In this document: in pieces, positions 7,650-15,420 of the stretch
How the letters are laid out: each line of letters begins with the position of its first letter
How positions within the stretch are numbered: the stretch's first letter is position 1
Source: Candidatus Methylomirabilota bacterium
Lineage (GTDB): Bacteria > Methylomirabilota > Methylomirabilia > Rokubacteriales > CSP1-6
DNA length: 64,000 nucleotides
Direction of reading: 5' to 3'
NCBI GenBank assembly: GCA_035315345.1
Contig: DATFYA010000073.1
Span: 28,969-92,968, forward strand
Position numbers and translations under genes: made by a program
The notes under the pieces: model-generated
Database searches by the model: none
Told to the model about the DNA's origin: nothing
The model's input: the letters and a program-made list of their open reading frames with translations, nothing else

Positions 7650-8837
7650 TCAGCCGCCGCCACGCCGGCTCGAGGCCCTCGCCGCCGCGCCGGGCAGCAG
7701 CGCGAGCAGTACCCCCAGCGCGCAGACCGCGGCGGCGGCGAGGAAGGCCACGTGGAAGGCGGGGAGGAAGCCGTCGCGCGAGACCCGCGCGTCGAAGAGC
7801 GCCGCGGTCACCTGCACGCCGACCGCGCTGCCGAGCGTGCGGCCGAAAAAGGCCAGGCCGCCCGCCGCACCCTGCTGCGCCTGGGGGAATGCGGTCATCA
7901 TCTGGGCCAGGTTCGGCACCTGGAAGAGACCGACCCCCACGCCGACCAGGGCCATCGCGACACCGACGAGGGCCAGCGGCGTGTGCTCGGTCATGCGGGC
8001 GATGGCGAGCAGGCCCGCCAGCTCCAGCGCCAGCCCCACCACGAGCGGCACGCGCGGCCCGATGCGATCGGTGGCCGCGCCCCCCACCGGCGCGGCCAGC
8101 GCGTTGGCGAGCGGCGTGAGGGTGAACACGAGGCCCCCGACGGTCGGCGACAGCGCCAGCGGCCCCACCAGGTAGAACGGCACGAGCAGCCAGACCGAGA
8201 ACTGGGCGTGGTTCGAGAGGAAGGCGAGCGCCGCCGAGCGCAGCACGGGGACCCTCAGCACGTCGGCCAGCTCGATGCGCCGCGGGAGCGCCGGCGCGCC
8301 CCCGAGGGCGCGAAGCCGCGTCTGCGCGAGCACCGCCGCGGCCATGAAGAGCGGCGCGCGGAACAGGAAGGTGGACGACCACCCGAACGCGTCGAGCAGG
8401 ACGCCGCCCAGCATCGGGCCGACGCCGAGCCCCACCCCGAGCCCCAGGCTCATGACACCGAGGCCGCGGCCGTGCCGCTCGCGCGGCAGCGAGAGCGTGA
8501 CCAGCGCGGGCGCGGTGCCGTAGACGAGCCCGCCGCCCAGCCCCTGCAGCACCCGCAGCAGCAGCACCATCGTGTAGGAATGCGCGGCCAGGTAGCCCAG
8601 GAACGCGAAGCCGCAGATCCACAGTCCCGCCGAGAACACCGGGCCCGGCCCGAGCCGATCGGCGAGCAGGCCCGCCGCGAACGCGGTGAGCGCGTAGGTC
8701 AGGACGTAGCAGATGATCACCCACCGGATCGCGGCCGGCGCCACGCCGAAGGCCTCGGCCATCGCGGGAAGCACGATGTTGATCGCCGAGTCGAGCGACA
8801 TGAGCAGCGCGCCGAGCGCCGCCAGGAGGACGGGCAT
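7650..8837 (-). CDS. MFS transporter
   Basis: This 395-residue protein is a major facilitator superfamily permease with about 12 hydrophobic helices. The loop after helix 2 reads GLLADRLGPGPVF, the MFS motif A (G-x3-D-R-x-G) near residues 60-70, and a GGVLLDAFGW element near 147 follows helix 5. The LRVLQGLGGGLVYG stretch is typical of drug:H+ antiporter families, so an efflux role is likely, but the substrate cannot be read from sequence. ATG 8837 lies 6 nt after a minus-strand TATACT hexamer. It is divergently transcribed from the TauE-family gene. Confidence 0.85.
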   Translation of the reverse strand: MPVLLAALGALLMSLDSAINIVLPAMAEAFGVAPAAIRWVIICYVLTYALTAFAAGLLADRLGPGPVFSAGLWICGFAFLGYLAAHSYTMVLLLRVLQGLGGGLVYGTAPALVTLSLPRERHGRGLGVMSLGLGVGLGVGPMLGGVLLDAFGWSSTFLFRAPLFMAAAVLAQTRLRALGGAPALPRRIELADVLRVPVLRSAALAFLSNHAQFSVWLLVPFYLVGPLALSPTVGGLVFTLTPLANALAAPVGGAATDRIGPRVPLVVGLALELAGLLAIARMTEHTPLALVGVAMALVGVGVGLFQVPNLAQMMTAFPQAQQGAAGGLAFFGRTLGSAVGVQVTAALFDARVSRDGFLPAFHVAFLAAAAVCALGVLLALLPGAAARASSRRGGG

Positions 8838-8843
8838 TCGGCA

Positions 8844-8876
8844 AGTATACGTGCGACCGGCGCGGCCGCGTATACT
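8844..8876. promoter_or_regulatory. divergent -10 hexamers for the MFS and TauE genes
   Basis: Two perfect TATACT hexamers face away from each other: minus-strand copy at 8849-8844, 6 nt before ATG 8837, and plus-strand copy at 8871-8876, 8 nt before ATG 8885. Both would give transcripts with essentially no leader. The 21 bp between them are GC-rich, and no clear -35 hexamer is visible for either. Confidence 0.55.
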
Positions 8877-8884
8877 ACCGGGCC

Positions 8885-9619
8885 ATGCCCGACGCGCTCG
8901 GCTGGCTGGTCCTCGGGGCCGCCGCGCTCGTGGCGTCCACGGTGGGCGGCGTCGCCGGCTTCGGCACCGGCGTCATCATGGTGCCGATCATCGCGTGGAC
9001 CCTCGGCATCAAGGCGGCGGTGCCGATCCTCACGGTGGCCATGCTCATCGGCAATGGGGCGCGCGCGTGGTTCAGCCGGACCGAGGTCCAGGGGCACGTG
9101 GTCGCCGCGTTCCTGGCCGGCTCGCTCCCGATGACCGTCGTGGGCGCGACGCTCTTCTCGCGCGCGCCCGGAGCCACGATCAGCCGCGTCCTCGGGGCGT
9201 TTCTTCTCCTGGCCGTCCCGTTCCGCCGTTGGCTGCTGGTCCGCGGGACGTCGGTGAAGCTCCGCCACTTCCCGATCGTGGGCGGCGCGTTCGGCCTGCT
9301 GTCCGCGCTGGTGGGTGCCACCGGACCGATCATCAGCCCGTTCTTCCTGGGCTACGGGTTGCGCCGCGGCGCCTACGTCGCCACCGACGCGCTCTGCACG
9401 GTGGGCACCTTCGCGCTGCGGCTCGTCGTCTTCCGCCGGAACGAGCTGATGGGCGCCCAGACCGTGGCCGTCGGGCTCTTCCTCGGGGTGGTGATGATCG
9501 TCGGCGCGTTCGCGGGCCGCCGCCTCCTCGATCGCATGAGCGAGCGGACGTTCGTGCGACTCATCGAGGTGCTGCTGTTGCTCTTCGGCACGCAGATGCT
9601 CCTCTTCCCGAGTCGTTGA
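8885..9619 (+). CDS. sulfite exporter TauE/SafE family membrane protein
   Basis: This 244-residue membrane protein belongs to the TauE/SafE (DUF81) family, whose members export sulfite, sulfoacetate or related anions. It shows about seven or eight hydrophobic segments and the paired repeats of the family: GGVAGFGTGVIMVP near residue 21 and GGAFGLLSALVGATGPIISPFF near 138, each a G-x-G-T/A-x-P type re-entrant motif. The substrate cannot be assigned. The transcript appears leaderless (TATACT 8 nt before ATG). The FlK-like thioesterase gene follows after 35 nt on the same strand. Confidence 0.83.
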   Translation: MPDALGWLVLGAAALVASTVGGVAGFGTGVIMVPIIAWTLGIKAAVPILTVAMLIGNGARAWFSRTEVQGHVVAAFLAGSLPMTVVGATLFSRAPGATISRVLGAFLLLAVPFRRWLLVRGTSVKLRHFPIVGGAFGLLSALVGATGPIISPFFLGYGLRRGAYVATDALCTVGTFALRLVVFRRNELMGAQTVAVGLFLGVVMIVGAFAGRRLLDRMSERTFVRLIEVLLLLFGTQMLLFPSR

Positions 9620-9654
9620 TTTGTGCCGGCAAACGGGGTAGAAGAGGAGCCACC

Positions 9655-10059
9655 ATGCCGCTCCAGCCGGGCCAGACCGCCGAGGTGCAGCAGGTGGTGA
9701 CCCGAGAGCTGACCGCCGACGTGCTCGGCAATCGCGGCGTCACCGTATTCGCGACGCCCTTCGTGCTCACCCTGCTGGAGAACGCGGCCCACGCGGTGAT
9801 GGTGCCGCACCTCCCGCCGGGCGGCGCCACCGTGGGCACCCGCGTCGACATGCGTCACCTGGCCGCGACCCCGCTCGGCATGACGGTGCGCGCGAAGGCG
9901 GTGCTGATCGAGACCGACGGCCGGCGCTGCCTCTTCGAGGTCGAGGCGTGGGACGAGGTGGACAGGATCGCCGAGGGCCGGCACGAGCGCTTCGTGGTGC
10001 CGGATCTCGCGCGCTTTCTCGAGCGCGCCGCCGCCAAGGGAGCGCGGGGACCGCGCTGA
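9655..10059 (+). CDS. hot-dog thioesterase, fluoroacetyl-CoA thioesterase (FlK)-like
   Basis: This 134-residue single hot-dog-fold protein resembles the FlK group of acyl-CoA thioesterases. The Streptomyces FlK catalytic residues Thr42, Glu50 and His76 are matched here by Thr34, Glu42 and His68 with identical spacing (8 and 26 residues), within ATPFVLTLLE and VDMRHLAATP. FlK hydrolyses fluoroacetyl-CoA; most homologues have unknown acyl-CoA substrates, so fluoroacetate detoxification is only a hypothesis here. A GAGGAG ribosome site lies 5 nt before ATG. The gene is alone with TauE upstream. Two dehalogenase-like genes occur elsewhere in the window. Confidence 0.82.
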   Translation: MPLQPGQTAEVQQVVTRELTADVLGNRGVTVFATPFVLTLLENAAHAVMVPHLPPGGATVGTRVDMRHLAATPLGMTVRAKAVLIETDGRRCLFEVEAWDEVDRIAEGRHERFVVPDLARFLERAAAKGARGPR

Positions 10060-10103
10060 TGGCGAGCCGGACCGGGTGGGGCGAGGCGCGCGGCGCGGTC
10101 ACC

Positions 10104-10673
10104 TCACGCGGGTAGCGCGCCGCGCGCCGCGTGATCTCCGTTGCCGAGCCGCGCGAGGAAATCGCGCAGCGCCGCCTGCGTGGACGGGAAGGCCAGTTCC
10201 GTCCACGGGATGTCGGCGGGCGCGACCCACTCCAGCCGATCGTTCTCGTGGCAGAGGGTGAGCGTGCCGCTCAGCACCTCCGCCGTGTAGACCACGATGA
10301 CCACCGGCGTCGCCGCGTAGGAGTAGACGCCGACCAGGGCGCCCAGGGCCACCGTGAGGCCCGTCTCCTCCCAGGTCTCGCGCAGGGCGGCCGCGTCCAC
10401 CGTCTCGCCCCAGTCCACGTAGCCACCGGGGAACGTCCACTTCCCCCGCGACGGCTCGATGGCCCGGCGGGTGAGCAGGAGGCGACCGTCGACGAGCGGG
10501 ATGGTGCCGGCCACCACCTTCTGGTCCAGGTAATAGACGAACTCGCAGCCCCCGCACACCATCTCGGGTCGCCGGTCGGGTCCGACCGGGCGCCGCTCGA
10601 GCCGGGCGCCGCAGAGGGGACAGAAGCGGATCGTCTCGGGAGTGAGAACGCGCGGAGGCGGATCGGACGGCAT
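10104..10673 (-). CDS. NUDIX hydrolase with N-terminal zinc ribbon
   Basis: This 189-residue protein is predicted to hydrolyse a nucleoside diphosphate linked to another group. Residues about 18-47 form a zinc ribbon with two C-x2-C pairs (CPLC and CGGC), as in NADH-pyrophosphatase-like NUDIX proteins. The NUDIX box G-x5-E-x7-R-E-U-x-E-E-x-G-U is complete near residues 78-100 (GGYVDWGE to REtWEETGL). ATG 10673 was chosen because it directly precedes the conserved ribbon. Its exact substrate is unknown. The gene is divergent from the M20 amidohydrolase with 138 nt between them. Confidence 0.87.
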   Translation of the reverse strand: MPSDPPPRVLTPETIRFCPLCGARLERRPVGPDRRPEMVCGGCEFVYYLDQKVVAGTIPLVDGRLLLTRRAIEPSRGKWTFPGGYVDWGETVDAAALRETWEETGLTVALGALVGVYSYAATPVVIVVYTAEVLSGTLTLCHENDRLEWVAPADIPWTELAFPSTQAALRDFLARLGNGDHAARGALPA

Positions 10674-10811
10674 GACGCGGGCCAGTCTAGCACGCGCGGC
10701 CGCGACGCCTTGACACCCGGCGACCGCGTGCGCGAGGCTCGCGGTCGAAGGGAGGCGCCGCGTCCATGAAGTGTGTCGCGTGCCGGACCAGTAACCCATG
10801 AGAGGGGAGCC

Positions 10812-12047
10812 ATGAGGATCAATCGAGCCCGCCTCGCCGGGAGCATGGACGCCCTCGGCAAGATCGGGGAGACCGCGCGCGGAGGCCTCGACCGGGTGGC
10901 CCTGACCGACGACGATCGGCGCGGCCGCGATCTGCTGGTCGGCTGGATGAAGCAGGCCGGCCTCACCGTCACCGTCGATCAGATGGGCAACATCTTCGGC
11001 GTCCGCCCGGGCACCGAGTCCCTGCCCCCCGTCTTCATGGGCTCCCACGCGGACTCGGTGCCGAGCGGCGGCAAGTACGACGGCCAGCTCGGCGTGCTGT
11101 GCGCGCTCGAGACGATTCGCACCCTGATCGACGCGCGGGCCCGCACCCGGCATCCGGTCGGCATGATCGTCTTCACCAACGAGGAAGGCGCGCGCTTCCA
11201 GCCCGCGATGATCGCCTCCGGGGTCATGGCGGGAAAGATCCCCCTGGAGGACGCCTACAACGCGCGCGACCGCGACGGGCGGCGTCTGGTGGACGAGCTG
11301 GAGCGGATCGGCTACCTGGGCGCCGAGCCCTGCGTGCCCCGCCCGATGCGCGCGTACCTCGAGCTGCACATCGAGCAGGGCCCAATCCTCGAGGAGGAGC
11401 AGATCCCCCTCGGAGTCGTCGAGGGCATCGTGGCGATCTCGTGGTCGCGGATCACCTTCCACGGCGTGCAGGACCACGCGGGCCCGACCCCGATGCGCAT
11501 CCGCCACGACGCGCTGGTGGCCGCCGCCGAGGTGGTGGGCGGGGTGCGGGGCATCGCCCGGAAGATCGGCGGCAACCTGGTGGCCACGGTGGGACGGCTC
11601 GACGTGACGCCCAACATTCCCAACGCGATTCCCGGCCGGGTGGGCTTCTCGGTGGACCTCCGTGACCCGGCCGAATCCACCATCGACCGCGCCCTCTCCA
11701 TGCTGGACCGGGTGGTGCGCGCCGCGGCCAAGCGCGAGGGCGTGCGCGCCGAGGTCGAGCACTACTGGCGCGTCCCGCGCACCCGCTTCGACCGCGAGGT
11801 CGTCGACGCGGTGGAGGCGGCGGCGGTCACCCTCGGCTGCGGCCACCGTCGCATCCTCTCCGGGGCCGGCCACGACGCCCAGTACATGGCGGCGATCGCG
11901 CCCACCGGGATGATCTTCGTGCCCTCGCGCGCGGGCCGCAGCCACTGCGAGGAGGAGTTCACCGCACTCGACGACATCGAGCACGGCGCCAACGCGCTGC
12001 TGCTCGCGTGCGCCCAGCTCGCCGGGGCGCAGGGCCGGCTGCGCTAG
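10812..12047 (+). CDS. M20-family Zn-dependent amidohydrolase (N-carbamoyl-L-amino acid hydrolase / allantoate amidohydrolase type)
   Basis: This 411-residue enzyme belongs to the hydantoinase/carbamoylase branch of M20 metallohydrolases, which remove the carbamoyl group from N-carbamoyl amino acids or act on allantoate and ureidoglycolate. Metal-site motifs are MGSHADSVPSGGKYDG near residue 77 (usual form GSHlDtV-x2-GG-x-fDG), FTNEEGARF near 122 and LELHIEQGP near 182. The dimerisation domain begins around residue 210 and the final His lies in SRAGRSHCEEE near 377. A strong GAGGGGAG ribosome site precedes ATG 10812. Substrate specificity cannot be read from sequence. It converges with the MlaC-like gene with a 4-nt overlap. 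Confidence 0.87.
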   Translation: MRINRARLAGSMDALGKIGETARGGLDRVALTDDDRRGRDLLVGWMKQAGLTVTVDQMGNIFGVRPGTESLPPVFMGSHADSVPSGGKYDGQLGVLCALETIRTLIDARARTRHPVGMIVFTNEEGARFQPAMIASGVMAGKIPLEDAYNARDRDGRRLVDELERIGYLGAEPCVPRPMRAYLELHIEQGPILEEEQIPLGVVEGIVAISWSRITFHGVQDHAGPTPMRIRHDALVAAAEVVGGVRGIARKIGGNLVATVGRLDVTPNIPNAIPGRVGFSVDLRDPAESTIDRALSMLDRVVRAAAKREGVRAEVEHYWRVPRTRFDREVVDAVEAAAVTLGCGHRRILSGAGHDAQYMAAIAPTGMIFVPSRAGRSHCEEEFTALDDIEHGANALLLACAQLAGAQGRLR

Positions 12048-12619
12048 GGCGTGCCGCGCGCCTTGAGCCGCTGCACCAGATCCTCGTACGACGAGGTCCG
12101 GATGACGCGGTCGAACTGGGAGCGATAGCTCGCGATCAGGCTCACGTTTTCGATCAGCACGTCGTACATGAGCCAGCGGTCGCCCCGTCGAAGGACCCGC
12201 GCCTCCACCGGGACCTGGGTGCCCTTGGCGGTGACGATCTGGGCCCGCACCACGCCGTAGTCGCCGTCGATGCGCTCGCCCACGTACTGCACGCGCTCGC
12301 CGCCGTACTCGCCGATGCGCGACAGATAGCCGCGCTCCAGCAGCCCCTGGAAGATGCCGACGAACTCCTCGCGCTCCGCCGGGGTGCGCTTGCTCCAGTG
12401 CGGACCCAGCGCCCGGCGCGCCGCTTCCGCGACGTCGAAGGCCGCGAGCGCGACCGCGCGGATCTCGGCCTTGCGCTGGCCCTGATCCAGCGCGGGATCC
12501 TCGAGCACGCGGACGACACGGTCGGTGTGGGCCTTCAGCTGATCGGTGGGAGCGCCCGCCCCGGCGGGCCCGGCGAGCGCGAGGAGCAGCAGGAGCGCCG
12601 CGGCGAGCCGGCCGGTCAG
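12044..12619 (-). CDS. MlaC/Ttg2D-type phospholipid-binding periplasmic protein, probable CTG start
   Basis: MlaC proteins carry phospholipids across the periplasm between the outer membrane and an MCE-type inner-membrane ABC transporter. The protein has a signal peptide (LTGRLAAALLLLLALAGPAGA), then the family core with GPHWSKRTPAEREEFVGIF near residue 75 and a late VEARVLRRGDRWLMYDV strand pair. The 191-residue length is near the family norm. In this frame no ATG, GTG or TTG lies near the signal peptide; the only fitting start is CTG at 12619-12617, overlapping the stop of the upstream receiver gene as CTGA. No MlaDEF genes are nearby, so the transporter partner must be elsewhere. Confidence 0.8.
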   Translation of the reverse strand: MTGRLAAALLLLLALAGPAGAGAPTDQLKAHTDRVVRVLEDPALDQGQRKAEIRAVALAAFDVAEAARRALGPHWSKRTPAEREEFVGIFQGLLERGYLSRIGEYGGERVQYVGERIDGDYGVVRAQIVTAKGTQVPVEARVLRRGDRWLMYDVLIENVSLIASYRSQFDRVIRTSSYEDLVQRLKARGTP

Positions 12620-13080
12620 GCGATGACCTTGATCAGGGCGCTGCGAAGGGCGCGCCCCGTGAAGGGCTTCTCCAGCACGTGGGCGCGGATCTTGGCGAGA
12701 AACCGCCACGGCCCCGGATCGTCCACGTTGCCGGTGATGAACAGGAAGCGACCGGCCAGATCCGGCCGCCGCGCGATCGTCGCGTAGTACACCGCCGGGC
12801 CCCCGCCGTCCGGCATGCACACGTCGCAGACCACCAGATCGTAGGGCACTCCGTGCACGTGCTCGAGCGCCCGGTCCACGCTGGTCGCCACGTCCACCGT
12901 CCACCCGGTGCGGCGGAGCAGCGCGGTCACCACGTCGGCCACCACCAGCGAATCGTCCACCACGAGCGCCCGCGAGGGCAGCCGCGTCGCCGTCGCCTCC
13001 GCGGCGGCCCGGGCCGAGCCGGCCACGCTCGGCACCGCGATCGGCTCCCTCTCCTCCGGCAGCGCACGCTCGTGTTCCAT
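12616..13080 (-). CDS. stand-alone response regulator receiver-domain protein
   Basis: This protein of about 154 residues has only one recognisable domain, a CheY-like receiver. ALVVDDSLVVADV near residue 39 supplies the acidic pocket, LVVCDVCMPDGG near 83 the phospho-acceptor Asp, FLFITGN near 114 the conserved Thr, and VLEKPF near 138 the Lys. There is no DNA-binding output domain. An N-terminal extension of about 35 residues is low in complexity. Start is ATG 13080 or the preceding GTG 13083. It overlaps the MlaC-like gene in a CTGA junction, but no cognate kinase is adjacent, so its signal input is unknown. Confidence 0.83.
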   Translation of the reverse strand: MEHERALPEEREPIAVPSVAGSARAAAEATATRLPSRALVVDDSLVVADVVTALLRRTGWTVDVATSVDRALEHVHGVPYDLVVCDVCMPDGGGPAVYYATIARRPDLAGRFLFITGNVDDPGPWRFLAKIRAHVLEKPFTGRALRSALIKVIA

Positions 13081-13232
13081 CACGGGGCACTAGGGCAGCA
13101 AGGCGCTTGCCACCGGCGAGCGTCTGACAAATGGCCGATATCATGGGCCGGATCCTCCGGGACGCAAGATTGGCCGGGCAGCCGAGGGACCAAGCACGGC
13201 ACCGTTCGTCAACAAAGCGTCGGGGCGCGCGA

Positions 13233-14576
13233 TCACGTGAGCCAGTGCAGCAGCGCGGTGGCCAGCGAGAGGAAGATGGTCACGCCGAGCACGTCCTGCA
13301 GCGCGGTCTCGAAGGGGCCGGCGGTGAGCGCGGGATCGAAGCCGAGGCGCTTCGAGAGCATCGGGATCAGCGTGCCGGCCAGCCCCGACAGATTCACCGA
13401 GATGAACATCGACACCGCGACCACGAGCCCGAAGGCGGGCGAGTGCCAGAGGAGCCCGATGGTGCCGACCACCACCGCGCACACCACGCCCAGGATGCTC
13501 GAGGTCTGGGCCTGCCGTCGCAGCGGCTCCCACCAGCGCGACAGCTGGACCTGGCCGGTGGCGAGGCCGCGCACCACCATGGTCACCGCCTGCAGGCCGG
13601 TGTTGCCCGAGATGGCCTGGATCACCGGGATGAACGACGCGAGCAGGATGACCTGGGCCAGCGTGCGATCGAACGCGTGGATGACCCACCCCGCGAACAG
13701 CTCGATGAGCAGCGTGGTCAGCACCCACGGCAGGCGCAGCAGCGCGATCTCGTAGGGCGTGCGGCGCTCCAGCTCGGCCGCGTCCGAGCCGGCCAGCCGG
13801 AAGATGTCCTCGGACGCCTCCGCCTGCACGATGTCGATGACGTCGTCCTGCGAGATGGCGCCGAGCAGGCGGTTCTGCTCGTCGACCACCGGCACGCTCA
13901 CCAGTGCGTACTTGGCCACGAGCCGGGCGACCTCTTCGCGATCCGTCTCCGGACGCACGCTGACCAGCTCGTGATCCAGCAGCGCGGCGAGGGGGGTCCG
14001 GGGATCCGCGACCAGGAGCCGCCGCAGCGGCACCCGGCCCACGAGGTGCTCGTGGTCGTCCACCACGTACAGCTCGAAGGCGTGCTCTTCGCTCATGGAG
14101 CGGCGGATGTGCTGGATCGCGGTCTCGACGGTGGCGGTCTCGGGCAGGGCCAGGAAGTCGGGCGACATGTGCCGCCCGGCCGACTCGTCGGGATGCTCGA
14201 GGATGCCCTGGACCTCCTCGGACTTCTCCTCCTCCATGAGGTCGAGGATCTTCTCGGCCTGCTCGGTGGGCAGCTCGTCCACCACATCGGCCGCGTGCTC
14301 GGCCGGCATCTGATCGAGGATGCGGGACAGCTCGAGGTCGTCGAGTCCCCGGATCAGCTCGAGCAGCGTGTGGTCGTCGAGCTCGGACAGCACGTCGCCG
14401 GCCCGCTCGAGGCCGAGGGACCGGAACAGCGCCGGGCGCTCGCCCGGATCCAGGTGCTGCAGCACGTGGGCGACGTCGGCGGGATGCGCCTCACGCAGCG
14501 CCTCCGCATCGGCAGGCTCGGCCTCGGCGGTGGCCAGCCGCTGGGCGGCGTGCAGGAGTCGATCGTCCTCGGCCAT
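13233..14576 (-). CDS. mgtE: magnesium transporter MgtE
   Basis: MgtE is a Mg2+-gated magnesium channel. The 447-residue product has the canonical order: an acidic superhelical N domain (about 1-125, with LREAHPADVAHVLQHL), a pair of CBS domains (about 130-250, including AISQDDVIDIVQAEA), a plug helix, and a five-helix channel domain (about 275-447). The pore helix signature FIPVIQAISGNTGLQAVTM near residue 317 contains the conserved P-x2-GN-x-G-x-Q. The start ATG 14576 gives the standard N-terminus. The exonuclease/phosphatase-fold gene ends 17 nt upstream and may be cotranscribed. No Mg2+ riboswitch space exists directly upstream. Confidence 0.92.
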   Translation of the reverse strand: MAEDDRLLHAAQRLATAEAEPADAEALREAHPADVAHVLQHLDPGERPALFRSLGLERAGDVLSELDDHTLLELIRGLDDLELSRILDQMPAEHAADVVDELPTEQAEKILDLMEEEKSEEVQGILEHPDESAGRHMSPDFLALPETATVETAIQHIRRSMSEEHAFELYVVDDHEHLVGRVPLRRLLVADPRTPLAALLDHELVSVRPETDREEVARLVAKYALVSVPVVDEQNRLLGAISQDDVIDIVQAEASEDIFRLAGSDAAELERRTPYEIALLRLPWVLTTLLIELFAGWVIHAFDRTLAQVILLASFIPVIQAISGNTGLQAVTMVVRGLATGQVQLSRWWEPLRRQAQTSSILGVVCAVVVGTIGLLWHSPAFGLVVAVSMFISVNLSGLAGTLIPMLSKRLGFDPALTAGPFETALQDVLGVTIFLSLATALLHWLT

Positions 14577-14593
14577 GGTGCCTCGATGGGGGG

Positions 14594-15289
14594 TCAGGCC
14601 GGCGCCAAACGCAGGCGCGCCACCACCGGCAGGTGATCCGAAGCCACGCGGGCCAGACGGCTGCGGTGCACGCGGAACCCGTCGGCGTCGAGCCCGCGAT
14701 CCCAGTAGATGCGATCCAGGGGAAAGAGCGGGAGCGGGGCAGGATGCGTGCGGCGGATGCGCGGGCCGTGCAGCTCGCGCCGAAGCGTCCGCCCGACCGC
14801 GCCCGGGAACCAGAACCACTCGTTGAGGTCGCCCACCACCACCCGAGGCCCGGTCAGCTCGTCGTGCAGGATGTGCTCGCGCACGAGCATGCGGACCTGC
14901 GAGGCGCGCTCGCGGATCTTCAGCCCGAAGTGCACGTTGAACAGGTGCAGGGGCCGATCCGCCCCGTGGGGCAGTTCGAGGTCCAGCCGGATGCCGCCGC
15001 GCGGCTCGCGGTCCGGCTGCGAGAGATCGAAGATGCGGCTGCCCCGCACGGCGAGCCGGGTCAGCACCGCGTTGCCGTAGGCGAGGCCGTCGCGCTCCCG
15101 GGTCGGCCCCATCGCCACCTGGACGCCCAGACGCTCGGCGAGCGCGTGCGCCTGGGGCCGGTACACCTCCTGGAGGCCGACCAGGTCCGCGTTGATCTCG
15201 CGCAGGACGTCCGCGATGCGGTCCAGGTCCACCCGCCGATCGAGCCCGGCGCACTTGTGGATGTTGTAGCTGGCCACCGTGAAGGTCAT
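14594..15289 (-). CDS. endonuclease/exonuclease/phosphatase (EEP) family protein
   Basis: This 231-residue protein has the DNase I/exonuclease III-like metal-dependent fold. Motifs in order are ASYNIHKC near residue 6, LVGLQEVY near 37 with the catalytic Glu, YGNAVLTR near 71, FNVHFGL near 116, VVGDLNEW near 147 with the Asp-x-Asn pair, and the final ASDHLPVVA near 218. Substrate could be nucleic acid or a phosphoester; not decidable. ATG 15289 is preferred over ATG 15301 because a TATGCT hexamer 7 nt upstream, with TTGGCG 18 nt before it, would give a leaderless mRNA from this codon. Confidence 0.83.
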   Translation of the reverse strand: MTFTVASYNIHKCAGLDRRVDLDRIADVLREINADLVGLQEVYRPQAHALAERLGVQVAMGPTRERDGLAYGNAVLTRLAVRGSRIFDLSQPDREPRGGIRLDLELPHGADRPLHLFNVHFGLKIRERASQVRMLVREHILHDELTGPRVVVGDLNEWFWFPGAVGRTLRRELHGPRIRRTHPAPLPLFPLDRIYWDRGLDADGFRVHRSRLARVASDHLPVVARLRLAPA

Positions 15290-15420
15290 TGGCCTCAGCA
15301 TACCGGTCCCCGGCGACGCTCGCCAAGAAAGCCACGGCCGCCGCCGCGCTCACGGTTGCAACGCCCCCACGGGCTTTGCTAGTCTCCTCGCAGCAGCCGA
15401 TCGCCGACCGTGAGGTTTTC

